A stretch of 64,000 nucleotides of DNA. Origin: CAWDVK01 sp963805715. GTDB taxonomy: Bacteria; Actinomycetota; Actinomycetes; Streptosporangiales; Streptosporangiaceae. Below are positions 53,945-62,504 of this stretch, one piece after another. A model generated the notes under the pieces. The model searched no databases. It saw only the letters and a list, made by a program, of their open reading frames with translations, and was not told the origin of the DNA. Each line of letters begins with the position of its first letter. Within the stretch, counting starts at the first letter, position 1. The position numbers and the translations under genes are program-made. The stretch covers positions 62,001 to 126,000 of the forward strand of contig CAWDVK010000009.1 of assembly GCA_963805715.1 (NCBI GenBank). Reading direction: 5' to 3'.

Positions 53945-56227
53945 CTACAGCAGGCCGGTCCTGCGTGCCTGCTGAATGGCGTCACTCCTGGCCGACACGC
54001 CGAGCTTGCGGTAGATGGCGCGGACGTGGGTCTTGATCGTGTTCTGCGAGAGGCTCAGTTGCTGCCCGATCTGGCGGAGCGAGAGATGGCCGGGCAGCAG
54101 GCGCAGCACGGCCAGCTCCCGCTCGGTCAGCACGGCCGCCGTCGCCTGCGCCCGCCTGCTGTCGAGCCGCCGCTGCAGCCGGTCCAGCCGGGCCAGCTGT
54201 GCCTGCGCGCCGTCAGGCAGCGCGGTCAGCACCTCCCCGGCCTCGTCGAGAAGCGTGGCCGCTCCGCGGCGATCGCCCAGCTCGAGGAGCACCGCCGCGA
54301 GCCTGAGCAGGATCTCGAGGGTGTACCACGGGCTGACGCCGAACCATCTGCGCCGCATCCGGAGCCCGCGCTCCAGCTCGGCGCGGGCTTCCCGCAGCCT
54401 GCCGCGAGCAGCGTAGACGGCGCCGGTGGCCGCGTAGGGGATGGAGCTCTGCGGGCCGCCGGCCAGCCCGAGGTCAGGGTCGGCGGCGATTCCGCGTGCC
54501 AGCAGGGCTAGCTCCTCGGCCCGGTCCAGGCTGCCCTGCTCGACCGCGACGAGCGCCAGGACGGTGCGGGCGAGCATGCGCGCGAGCGCGTGCGACGGCT
54601 TGCCCGCGAGGGCTTCCCGCGCCTGCGCGGCGGCGGGCTCCAGCTCACCGGAGAAGTACAGGGCCGCTCCGAAGACGGCCCGCGCTGTCGCGTGCCAGGG
54701 CGAGGCCGGGCTGGATTCCAGCGTGACGGCCGTGGCCGCCGCGGCGCGCATGTCCCGGATTCCGGCGAAGCCGAAGGTCGCTCTCAGCAGCGCGGCGGAG
54801 GACTCCAGGGAGCGGATGCCGTCCGGTAGCGGCCCGTCGTGCCGGCCTTCCTCGATGACCGCGAGCCACCGCTGCACGGGATCCTGGTCGCCGACGACCG
54901 CAGCTGCCCAGGCCGCGTAGTGCGCGGCCACGGGATTGGCGGCAATCTGGTTGTCGCCGAGTGAGCGCATCCATCCGCGCACTGTCGCGACCCGGCCCGA
55001 GTCGACATAGGAGGACCAGTGCTGGCCGACGAGGTCAATGGCCGCGGCCACATCACCGGCGGCCAGCGCGTGCCGGATCGCCTCATCGGCCGATCCTGCC
55101 TGCCGATGCCACGCGCTGGCGCGTGCGTGCAGCGCGGGCACGAGGTCCGGCTCGACCGCGGCGAGCTGACCGCGGAGCAGCTGCGCGAACAGGTGGTGAT
55201 ACCGGAACCACCGCCCGGTCTCGTCCAGCGGCACGATGAAGGCGTTGTCCCGGCTGAGGGCGTCGATGATCTTGGCCGCGTGGCCGGACCCGGTCACGGC
55301 ATCGCAGAGCGGAGCGCAGAACCGGTCCAGAACAGCCGTCCGCACCAGGAACTGCCGGATTTCCGCGGGCTGCCGGCTGAGGACCTCCTCGGTGAGCAGG
55401 TCAGCGATGAACCGGTCATGGCCGGTGAACTGGCGGACGAAGCTGGCCGGCGACGGGTGGCCGCGAAGAGAAAGAGCCGCGAGGTACAGTCCGGCGGCCC
55501 ATCCCTCAGTTCGCTCGGTCAGGACGCCAGCATCGGGCTTGCTGAGTTCGACGCCGGAGGCGGCCCGCACGAGCAGGGCCGCCTCGGCGGCGGTCAGGCG
55601 CAGCTCGCGGGCCCCGATCTCGGCCATGTTCCCGGCCGCGCGCAGCCGCGGCAGTGGCAGCGGGGGAGCGGTCCGTGTCGCCAGCACCACCTGAGCGGAA
55701 GACGGAAGCTGCAGGAGCAGGAGCGCGATCTGGTCGTGGCAGCTGGCCTCGTTGATGTGGTCATAGCTGTCCAGCACGAGTACGACCGGTGCCGTCAGCT
55801 CGCCCAGCTCGCTGACCAGGACCGGGATTGCCGCTCCGCCGATATCGGGAACCGGGGCCCGCAGGACCTGCAGGACCTGGCCGCCGTCGAGCTCCGGGCA
55901 GGCCCGCTGCAGTGCCTGCACGATCTGCCACCACAGCGTTCGCGGGTCATTGTCGGCACTGCCGAGCGTGATCCAGGCGAACCGGCGATCCGCCTCGCTG
56001 GCGCGCCACTGCGCCACCAGGGTCGTCTTGCCGTAACCGAGCGGAGCGGACACGAGAATGAGCCGGGCGGTGAGCCCGGCCAGGTAGCCGGCGAGCCCCG
56101 GCCGCTCCACCCACTCCGCGCGGACGCCGGGAGCCTGCAGCTCTGTCTCGACTGGCAGCTCAGGACCCTGCTGAGGCGCGAGAGGCACCGAGCGCAGCCG
56201 ACGCCGTCCTGACCGCTCACCACTCAC
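53945..56227 (-). CDS. MalT/LAL-type LuxR-family transcriptional regulator D
   Basis: 760 residues. Walker A APLGYGKTTLVAQW near residue 62, Walker B VVLVLDSYDHINEA near 150 (Asp-Ser in place of Asp-Asp), helical repeats and HTH LTERELAVLRLLPGHLSLRQ then TIKTHVRAIYRKLGVSARSD. Very similar along its length to regulator A (shared FRYHHLFAQVLR/LLRG, AAGDVA, VDSGRVATVRGWM-like stretches), so a duplication. GTG start at 56227. Divergent from the DUF1269 gene with a palindrome between. Confidence 0.92.
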   Translation of the reverse strand: MSGERSGRRRLRSVPLAPQQGPELPVETELQAPGVRAEWVERPGLAGYLAGLTARLILVSAPLGYGKTTLVAQWRASEADRRFAWITLGSADNDPRTLWWQIVQALQRACPELDGGQVLQVLRAPVPDIGGAAIPVLVSELGELTAPVVLVLDSYDHINEASCHDQIALLLLQLPSSAQVVLATRTAPPLPLPRLRAAGNMAEIGARELRLTAAEAALLVRAASGVELSKPDAGVLTERTEGWAAGLYLAALSLRGHPSPASFVRQFTGHDRFIADLLTEEVLSRQPAEIRQFLVRTAVLDRFCAPLCDAVTGSGHAAKIIDALSRDNAFIVPLDETGRWFRYHHLFAQLLRGQLAAVEPDLVPALHARASAWHRQAGSADEAIRHALAAGDVAAAIDLVGQHWSSYVDSGRVATVRGWMRSLGDNQIAANPVAAHYAAWAAAVVGDQDPVQRWLAVIEEGRHDGPLPDGIRSLESSAALLRATFGFAGIRDMRAAAATAVTLESSPASPWHATARAVFGAALYFSGELEPAAAQAREALAGKPSHALARMLARTVLALVAVEQGSLDRAEELALLARGIAADPDLGLAGGPQSSIPYAATGAVYAARGRLREARAELERGLRMRRRWFGVSPWYTLEILLRLAAVLLELGDRRGAATLLDEAGEVLTALPDGAQAQLARLDRLQRRLDSRRAQATAAVLTERELAVLRLLPGHLSLRQIGQQLSLSQNTIKTHVRAIYRKLGVSARSDAIQQARRTGLL

Positions 56228-56324
56228 GTCTGCACCTGCGGCATCCGCATTTGATGCTGCCCTGGCGGACCTGAATCCCCTCCCTGAGCAAGATCTTAGG
56301 TCGGGCGTTCATCGTAGTAGTGAA

Positions 56325-56341
56325 TCACCCGTGGCGGGTGG
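56325..56341. promoter_or_regulatory. TCACC-N7-GGTGA palindrome (one mismatch), DUF1269 gene
   Basis: TCACCCGTGGCGGGTGG: only the last base departs from the dyad. It is 72 bases upstream of the DUF1269 start, the same distance as at the DUF6325-like gene. Confidence 0.65.
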
Positions 56342-56413
56342 GTTGCGGTGGCGGCCAGCTTGATGGACTAGCGTCAAACTAGATCGACCCAAAGAGGGAG
56401 AAAAGAGAACGCC

Positions 56414-56908
56414 ATGGCTGACCTGATCGCGATCGGATACCCCGACGAGGCCACGGCCGAGGCCGCCGCCGACGAGGCACGGCAGCTGGCCAGGGACCTG
56501 ATCATCGAGCCTGACGCGATCGCCGTGATCGTGCGGGATGCCGACGGCAGCTACCACGTCCACACCCAGCACCACCTGGTCGGCCGCGGCGCGACCTGGG
56601 GCATGTTCTGGGGACTGCTGTTCGGAGTGCTGTTCTTCGTCCCGGTCTTCGGGATCGCCATCGGAGCCGGGCTCGGCGCCCTGCTGGGCAAGGTCACCAA
56701 GTCCGGCATCGACAAGCAGTTCCAGGATCAGGTCCGCGACATGCTGAAGCCGGGCACCTCCGCGCTGTTCCTCATGGTGGAGAAGGTCACCCCGGACAAG
56801 GCCGTCGAGGCGATGAGCAAGTTCGGCGGCACCGTGCTGAAGACCTCCCTGTCCAAGGAAGGCGAGCAGGAGCTTCAGGACGCCCTGCACGGCGGAGGCG
56901 CCGCCTAA
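56414..56908 (+). CDS. DUF1269 family membrane protein
   Basis: 164 residues. MADLIAIGYPDEATAEAAAD at the N-terminus, one hydrophobic hairpin (GLLFGVLFFVPVFGIAIGAG, residues about 68-95) and LKPGTSALFLMVEKVTPDKA. DUF1269 proteins are small membrane proteins with a ferredoxin-like cytosolic part; function unknown. AAAGAGGGAGAAAAG lies before the ATG. Part of the palindrome-linked gene set. Confidence 0.9.
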   Translation: MADLIAIGYPDEATAEAAADEARQLARDLIIEPDAIAVIVRDADGSYHVHTQHHLVGRGATWGMFWGLLFGVLFFVPVFGIAIGAGLGALLGKVTKSGIDKQFQDQVRDMLKPGTSALFLMVEKVTPDKAVEAMSKFGGTVLKTSLSKEGEQELQDALHGGGAA

Positions 56909-56965
56909 CGCGCCAGGCCATGCCAGCCCCGGCCGTCCTGCCCGATCGTGATCAGACGGAGGGTC

Positions 56966-57919
56966 ATGCCGCAGGCATATGTTGCCCGGTCGGCAGCCGG
57001 GGGCGCGGGCCGTGCCGGCCGCCGGGATCCCGGCGGCCGGTACGGCCTGCTCTTGCTTCTGCTGGTCGCCACCTACCTGCTCGCGGCGTTCACCGGCGGC
57101 AGGATCACCAGCGACTTCCAGGTCGTCCTCTTCCTGGCCGTGCTGATCCTCGCGCTCAGGTCGACGCTGGTGCGGCGCCGGGCGGCGATGCTCACCGGCG
57201 CCGTTGCGCTGGCGGGCTCCGTCGCGGCGCTGGCAGCGGATCTGACCGGCACCTCGGCTGGCGCCGGCGCAGCGGCGATATGGAAGGGCCTGCTCTTACT
57301 CCTCACCGCGGTCCTCATCGTGCGCCGCGTGCTGGCCCGGCCCACGGTGACCGTGCAGAGCATTTACGGTGCCCTGAGCGCCTACATCATCATCGGCCTG
57401 ATGTTCGCCGCCTTCTACGCGGCGATGCAGCACCTCGGTGCCGGGAGCTTCTTTGCCAACGGTCAGTCGGGTAACACCCAGACGTTCCAGTACTTCAGCT
57501 TCACCACCCTGACCACTCTCGGCTACGGGGATTTCACTGCCGCCAGCGACGGCGGCCGGGCCATCGCCGTCATGGAGGCGCTGACTGGCCAGATATTCCT
57601 GGCCACCCTGGTCGCCCGCCTCGTCGCCGCCTTCCGGGCGCCGGCCGAGCAGGCACATCCCGTCACCGCCCGCCGGTGGCGCCCGCCGGGCGCCGTCCGC
57701 CGCGGTGCCCCGATGTCCTACGGCCGCCAGCCGGCCAGGAACCGCAGCAGGAACCGGCCGCGCACCACGCCTCGCTCACTTCAGGATGTTGACCGCGCGG
57801 GAAACTACCAGGATGGCGACGATCAGCGAGATCGCGGCCTCCGCCATCATCATCAGCTTGGCCCACGTCCTGATCGCCGAGACATCGGTGGGGCTGAACG
57901 CCATGGCGGTCATGAATGA
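56966..57919 (+). CDS. Potassium channel family protein with read-through C-terminus
   Basis: 317 residues. Hydrophobic segments at about 30-130 and a pore region FSFTTLTTLGYGDFTAASDG with filter TLGYGD, then a final helix. Beyond about residue 225 (AFRAPAEQAH) the sequence is basic and low complexity, and its last 144 bases are antisense to the convergent membrane protein gene, so an earlier stop was probably lost. ATG at 56966 (GGAGGG upstream) is preferred; a GTG at 56948 is possible. Confidence 0.78.
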   Translation: MPQAYVARSAAGGAGRAGRRDPGGRYGLLLLLLVATYLLAAFTGGRITSDFQVVLFLAVLILALRSTLVRRRAAMLTGAVALAGSVAALAADLTGTSAGAGAAAIWKGLLLLLTAVLIVRRVLARPTVTVQSIYGALSAYIIIGLMFAAFYAAMQHLGAGSFFANGQSGNTQTFQYFSFTTLTTLGYGDFTAASDGGRAIAVMEALTGQIFLATLVARLVAAFRAPAEQAHPVTARRWRPPGAVRRGAPMSYGRQPARNRSRNRPRTTPRSLQDVDRAGNYQDGDDQRDRGLRHHHQLGPRPDRRDIGGAERHGGHE

Positions 57920-58465
57920 CAGGTGCAGGTAATCCACGAACCTCGGGTACCAGCCGGGTCCGACGTACTGCGGATGGGACATCTCGGGGAAGACGAAAGC
58001 CGGGGTGATGCCGGCGCCGCGCGCACGGGCGGCCGCTCCGCCGCGGTCCAGGTCCCAGTACCACAGCCCGAAGGCGATCACGTTAGAGAGCCAGATGGCG
58101 CCGCCGCTGGCGAGCAGGATGTCGGCGTCATTGGTGAACTTGACCGCGCCGATGATGCCGGCCACCAGGCGCACCGCGGCGGCGGCGTTCACGGCGGAGA
58201 TCAGGCCGATCAGGGTCCCGGTCATGATCCGCAGCCACATGGAGTCGCGGTCGATGCGACCGGGATCGCCGATCACCAGGACAGCCAGCAGGATCACGAC
58301 GACCACGATGAACATCCAGCGGGCATCTCCGGCCCTGAGCTGGACCGGCAGGACCGCGCGCAGCGCCCCGGCGGCCAGGACGGCCGCCGCCATCGGCCAC
58401 CGGCTCTCGCCGGCCCTGGCTGATCCGCGCGGGCCAGGGCCAGGCTGGGTGGCGCTGCCGGTCAC
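57776..58465 (-). CDS. DUF1345-like membrane protein
   Basis: 229 residues, about five or six membrane helices. The C-terminus YLHLSFMTAMAFSPTDVSAI then RTWAKLMMMAEAAISLIVAI is typical of DUF1345-type integral membrane proteins (some annotated as K+-channel-like). FGLWYWDLDRGG is in the middle. GTG at 58465 overlaps the stop of the GAP gene (GTGA). Its 3' end overlaps the K+ channel gene on the other strand. Confidence 0.75.
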   Translation of the reverse strand: MTGSATQPGPGPRGSARAGESRWPMAAAVLAAGALRAVLPVQLRAGDARWMFIVVVVILLAVLVIGDPGRIDRDSMWLRIMTGTLIGLISAVNAAAAVRLVAGIIGAVKFTNDADILLASGGAIWLSNVIAFGLWYWDLDRGGAAARARGAGITPAFVFPEMSHPQYVGPGWYPRFVDYLHLSFMTAMAFSPTDVSAIRTWAKLMMMAEAAISLIVAILVVSRAVNILK

Positions 58466-59106
58466 GTGACCAGCAGGTAGATGCTCTTGCCGGCCAGCCA
58501 GAAGCCGAGCAGGAGGCACAGCACGACGATGACCTGGTCCCGGTGGGTGTCCAGCCAGTTGCGCAGCTGCCCGAGCCGGGCGCCGGCCGCGGCGGGCGCC
58601 AGGGTCGCGTACAGCTCCAGGTACAGGAAGCTGGCGGTAGCCAGCAGGACGAAGAGCACGAGGACCAGGTAGCTCGCCGTTCCGGATAGCTTCGCCTGCG
58701 TGACGGTCGCCGCGCCGGCCGCCACCAGCGCCCAGGGCTGGAGGAACGCGGCCAGCCCGGCAGCGGCCCACAGCGAGACCCGGTCCAGTCTCCCCATCCA
58801 GGTCGGCGGCTTGCGCGGGACGCCGATCCGGCGCCACCGGTGCGCGCCATACACCACCAGCGCGGCGCCCAGCGCCAGCTTAGCGGCCAGCACGGCCGTG
58901 GACGGCGACGTGTGGGCCGCAGGCGGCTTCCCCTCGGTGGCCAGCTCCACCGCGGCGATCACCACGACCAGGCAGGCCAGCCAGCCGAGGATGAAGGCCA
59001 GGCCCTTCCTGGTTCCCTGCTCCGCGCTGAGCAGCAGGATGAAGGCCGTCAGCGGGAACGGCTCCAGGGTGATCGCCAGACCGATGAGCAGAAGGTCAAG
59101 TACCAT
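58462..59106 (-). CDS. GAP/Sap-family membrane protein
   Basis: 214 residues, six membrane spans: LLLIGLAITLEPFPLTAFIL at the N-terminus, FILGWLACLVVVIAAVELAT, and LRNWLDTHRDQVIVVLCLLL at the C-terminus. Matches the GAP family, related to LysE-type exporters and to mycobacterial sulfolipid-1-addressing protein. Probably exports a lipid or small molecule; substrate unknown. Coupled by GTGA overlap to the DUF1345-like gene. Confidence 0.8.
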   Translation of the reverse strand: MVLDLLLIGLAITLEPFPLTAFILLLSAEQGTRKGLAFILGWLACLVVVIAAVELATEGKPPAAHTSPSTAVLAAKLALGAALVVYGAHRWRRIGVPRKPPTWMGRLDRVSLWAAAGLAAFLQPWALVAAGAATVTQAKLSGTASYLVLVLFVLLATASFLYLELYATLAPAAAGARLGQLRNWLDTHRDQVIVVLCLLLGFWLAGKSIYLLVT

Positions 59107-59168
59107 CGGCCGCTCCTGCTATCGCTGCCGCGGGCGGCCGGGCCCGGCGTCCCCGGCCGGCCCTGGCC

Positions 59169-60632
59169 TCACAGGCCGCGCTCAGCTGTTATCCGGCCCG
59201 ATGCGACAGCATCAACGAGCGCCTGGTGGTCACGCTCGTTCTGGTCGGCGTAGGCGTCCGCGAACTGGGCGATGGCCTGGTCGAAGATGTCCGATCCGCC
59301 GAGGTAGGCGGCGATGGCGATGCGGTCGCCGGAGCGGGCGTGCGCCCGGGCCAGGGTCCAGCCGCACAGTTCGCCGTACAGGCGCATACCGGACGGCAGG
59401 ATGTTCTCGATGTCGACGGAGAACTTCCAGTCCCGCAGCTGGCGGACGTAGAAGTCGCGCTGCCTGCCGTCCAGCCCGGCCTCGATCCGCTGCCAGCCCA
59501 GGAAGATGTCACTGGAGGCCTGCATCAGCCGCTGGCCGGCGACCACCCGCTGGCCCTGGTTGGCATACTTGCTGGCCCCGACGAAGCGACAGAGCACCGA
59601 TTCCTCGGCCTCCTTGACCTGCAGGAACAGCGGGTCGGACTCGTCGCGGCCGAGCATCAGAACGATCCAGCAGCGGGTCCCGACGCTGCCGACGCCGACG
59701 ACCTTGCGGGCCATGTCGGCGAACTCGAACTGCTCGAGCAGGTACCGCCGGTCGGTCTCCAGCGTCCGCCGGTACTTGCCGATCAGGTTGCCGAACTGTG
59801 CCTCGATCGCGCTGCGCTCCGTCTCGCTGGGCATCAGCTCGTCGATGGGCACGAGCAGCGGCGGGTCGGAGATGATCCGCGGCCGGCCGTTCACCAGGTG
59901 GGTGAGCTTGGCCACTTCCTGCATGCTGTCCCTGGTCCGCGCCTTGGCCAGGCCCTTGTCGACTACCTTGCGCTGCCGCGGCTGCAGCTGAGCGTCGAAC
60001 TGCTTGCGCATCTGGTCCATGTCCATGTGCGCGTACCAGACATCCAGGTTCGTCATCCCGGCGAAGCTGCGCATCGCCTGCCGGTAGCGGGCGACCGCCG
60101 CCCTGACGATCTCGCGGCGCTGCTTGCCGGGGAAGCCGTTGCCGCGTGCCGCTACTTCCAGGCTGGCCGCGAGCCGCTTGACGTCCCACTCCCACGGCCC
60201 CGGCGTCGTCTCGTCGAAGTCGTTGACGTCGAACATCAGGCGGCGCTCGGCCGAGCCGAAGATGCCGAAGTTCGACAGGTGCGCGTCACCGCAGGCCTGC
60301 ACCGCGAGCCCGGATACCGGAGTGCCAGCCAGGTCGCTGGCCATCGGCAGGGCCGCACCGCGGAAGAAGGTGAACGGGGACACCATCATCCGGCCGTACC
60401 GGACTGGCACCAGCTCGGGAACCCGTGACTTCCCCTGCTCCTCGAGCAGCGCGATCGGGTCGGGCCGGTCCGGTGGCGGATCGAACACCGCGTGACTATC
60501 GCGGGGCACCTCGGCCCGCGCCGTCTTGCCTCGCTGCGCGCGCTCGGCCGGCGTGAGCCGCACCACCCCCGAGTCCAGCTGGTACCGCCAGGCATGCCGG
60601 GCCGGAGCCGCATCCGTTAGCGCAGTCATCAT
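59169..60632 (-). CDS. DUF2252 family protein (kinase-like fold)
   Basis: 487 residues. MVSPFTFFRGAALPMASDLA, then AVQACGDAHLSNFGIFGSAE (corresponding to the HGDxHxxN catalytic loop of aminoglycoside-phosphotransferase-like kinases) and LMFDVNDFDETTPGPWEWD (metal-binding Asp). DUF2252 is widespread in actinobacteria with unknown substrate. ATG pair at 60632/60629 after GAGAGGAG. A perfect palindrome lies 77 bases upstream. Confidence 0.9.
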   Translation of the reverse strand: MMTALTDAAPARHAWRYQLDSGVVRLTPAERAQRGKTARAEVPRDSHAVFDPPPDRPDPIALLEEQGKSRVPELVPVRYGRMMVSPFTFFRGAALPMASDLAGTPVSGLAVQACGDAHLSNFGIFGSAERRLMFDVNDFDETTPGPWEWDVKRLAASLEVAARGNGFPGKQRREIVRAAVARYRQAMRSFAGMTNLDVWYAHMDMDQMRKQFDAQLQPRQRKVVDKGLAKARTRDSMQEVAKLTHLVNGRPRIISDPPLLVPIDELMPSETERSAIEAQFGNLIGKYRRTLETDRRYLLEQFEFADMARKVVGVGSVGTRCWIVLMLGRDESDPLFLQVKEAEESVLCRFVGASKYANQGQRVVAGQRLMQASSDIFLGWQRIEAGLDGRQRDFYVRQLRDWKFSVDIENILPSGMRLYGELCGWTLARAHARSGDRIAIAAYLGGSDIFDQAIAQFADAYADQNERDHQALVDAVASGRITAERGL

Positions 60633-60709
60633 CCGGCTCCTCTCCACCCGCGGCGGTGGCCGGCGGGACGCCACGACCACTACGGTGCCGCGCCGGAAAG
60701 CCGTCCGCC

Positions 60710-60726
60710 TCACCCGTCCGGGGTGA
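60710..60726. promoter_or_regulatory. TCACC-N7-GGTGA palindrome, DUF2252 gene
   Basis: TCACCCGTCCGGGGTGA, perfect arms, 77 bases upstream of the DUF2252 start and 102 bases upstream of the plus-strand membrane gene. Just beyond it, GGGACTTTGG (60739-60748) resembles half of a DosR-type box. Confidence 0.75.
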
Positions 60727-60828
60727 CACGGCGCAATAGGGACTTTGGTTAGCTTCAAAGGGCGCGGAATGGCAGAGGCGGCAGGTGCCGTCCGCTTCCC
60801 ACCTGGTCTTTGTGCGCTCATCGCATGA

Positions 60829-61838
60829 ATGCTCGCGAAGGGGCATGCCGCATTGGCTGTCGAAGGAAACGCATCCGACCAGCCCGGGCCGCTATCTGCC
60901 GACGATGATCCTTCCGGCCAGCCAGTCCGGCCCGCGCACGGTGGCACGCGCACCGGGCTATGGCGGGCCAGGGCGGGCCGGGTCATCCGGGCCGTCCTGG
61001 ACAGCGATCACGAGACCGTGGCGGACGCGGTCCTGCGGTTCAGCCGCTCCCGGCGGCTGCTCGCTCCGCTTGCACTAGCCGTGGGCGCCCTGATCATGCT
61101 GCTCGATGGGGTCAGGCTGCTCGTCACCAACTGGCGGCTATCGCTCATCCAGGTACTCCCGGCGATGTGGATCTGGGCGGCTATGGTCGACCTGAAGGCT
61201 CATGTCCTGCACGGGAAGTCCTTTCACCTGCTCACCGGGCCGATCGTGATCCCGGCCGTGCTGGCCGTCGCGGCGGTCACGGCGGCGAGCTTCTTCCTGA
61301 ACGCGGTCTTCGGGTTCGCGATCGCCGGCCCGGGCCGCCGGCCATCAGGCCAGCCTTTGCCGAGGCGCGATCCCATCTGGCCGTCGTGCTGGGATGGGGA
61401 CTGGCGGTCGGGCTGTGCCTCGGCCTGTCAACCGTTGTATTCACCCGGTGGGGCCTGCTGTGGTTCGGGCTCTCGCTGAGCATCGTCATCGCCGTGATGA
61501 TGTTCTGCTATGTCGCCGTGCCAGCACGGCTGATCGGCATGAAGACCGCCCATTCGAAGCGGGACAAGCTGGCCGCGACGGTGGTAGGCGGCACCATCGG
61601 GGCAGTGGTCAGCACACCGCCCTACCTGCTGGGGCGGCTCGGGCTGATCATGCTCGGATCGCACACCCTGTTCATTCCCGGCATCGTGGTGCTGGCCATC
61701 GGGCTGACGCTGGAGGCGGGCGCCACCAGCGCGGTCAAGGCGGTCAAGATGAGCGCCAAGTTTGCTTCCGGCGACAGCCGGCCCGCCAGCGGCGACGGCG
61801 AGGCGCCCGCCGCCGGCGGGGTCACCCCTGCGGGGTGA
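60829..61838 (+). pseudogene. Multi-span membrane protein, frameshifted
   Basis: Two overlapping frames make one protein: the first gives VIRAVLDSDHETVADAVLRF, three hydrophobic segments and FFLNAVFGFAIAGPG; dropping one base near 61329-61336 gives PPAIRPAFAEARSHLAVVLG, then LSIVIAVMMFCYVAVPARLI and RDKLAATVVGGTIGAVVSTP. Family of actinobacterial membrane proteins without known function, about 330 residues when whole. The stop codon lies in the palindrome at 61822-61838. Decayed gene or one-base assembly error. Confidence 0.65.
61822..61838. promoter_or_regulatory. TCACC-N7-GGTGA palindrome, DUF6325-like gene
   Basis: TCACCCCTGCGGGGTGA, 7-bp perfect arms around CTG, 72 bases upstream of the start at 61911; overlaps the stop of the preceding gene. 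Confidence 0.75.
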
Positions 61839-61910
61839 TGCGCCAGCGGCAGGCCGGCCAAGATCCTGCCCGCATGAGGGGAATCGCCCGATCGTGAAAG
61901 AGGCAAGAAC

Positions 61911-62459
61911 ATGGCAATAGGTCCTGTGCAGCTGCTCGTGCTGGGGTTCAGCCAGCCGGACTTTCACGGTGAGATCATCGCGGAACTCGAGCGGCTCCGC
62001 GAGAGTAACACCGTGCGGGTGATCGACGCGCTCGCCGTCTACAAGGACGCCGATGGCGACCTGGAAGTGGAGCACCTCAGCAACCTCACCGAGCAGGAGG
62101 CGATCGAGGTCGGCAGCACCATCGGCGCCCTGCTCGGCCTCGGCATCGACGGCGAGGAGGGCGCGGAGGCAGGGGCGATCGCCGGTGCCGAGGAGGCAGC
62201 CGCCGAGGGCGGCGTGAGCGTCTTTACCGAGCAGGAGGGCTGGGATGTGATCGAGGACATCCCGAACGACTCCGCGGCCGCCATCGTCCTGCTGGAGCAT
62301 CACTGGGCGGTACCGCTCCGCGACGCGATCGTCCGGGCCGGCGGCTTCCGGATCAGCGACGGCTTCATCAGCCCGCTCGACCTGGTGGCCATCGGGCTGG
62401 TCTCCGCCGAGGAAGCTCAGCAACTGCACGACCTGGAAACGGCAGCTGCCGCAGGCTGA
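61911..62459 (+). CDS. DUF6325/DUF1269-like stress protein
   Basis: 182 residues. MAIGPVQLLVLGFSQPDFHG and GEIIAELERLRESNTVRVID open a ferredoxin-like fold, followed by an acidic Gly/Ala segment (IGALLGLGIDGEEGAEAGAI) and SAAAIVLLEHHWAVPLRDAI, ending in a SHOCT-like SAEEAQQLHDLE. Matches small actinobacterial proteins (DUF6325, related to DUF1269). Cytosolic or membrane-associated; function unknown. GAAAGAGG before the ATG. Confidence 0.8.
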   Translation: MAIGPVQLLVLGFSQPDFHGEIIAELERLRESNTVRVIDALAVYKDADGDLEVEHLSNLTEQEAIEVGSTIGALLGLGIDGEEGAEAGAIAGAEEAAAEGGVSVFTEQEGWDVIEDIPNDSAAAIVLLEHHWAVPLRDAIVRAGGFRISDGFISPLDLVAIGLVSAEEAQQLHDLETAAAAG

Positions 62460-62504
62460 CACTGCCCCGCCCGCCCGCCATCATTACCTTCCGGAGGACC
62501 AGCC

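Noticed and set aside
60735..60760. Possible DosR box near GGGACTTTGG
   Set aside because: Only one half matches the DosR palindrome; the other half is absent. Kept as a remark only.
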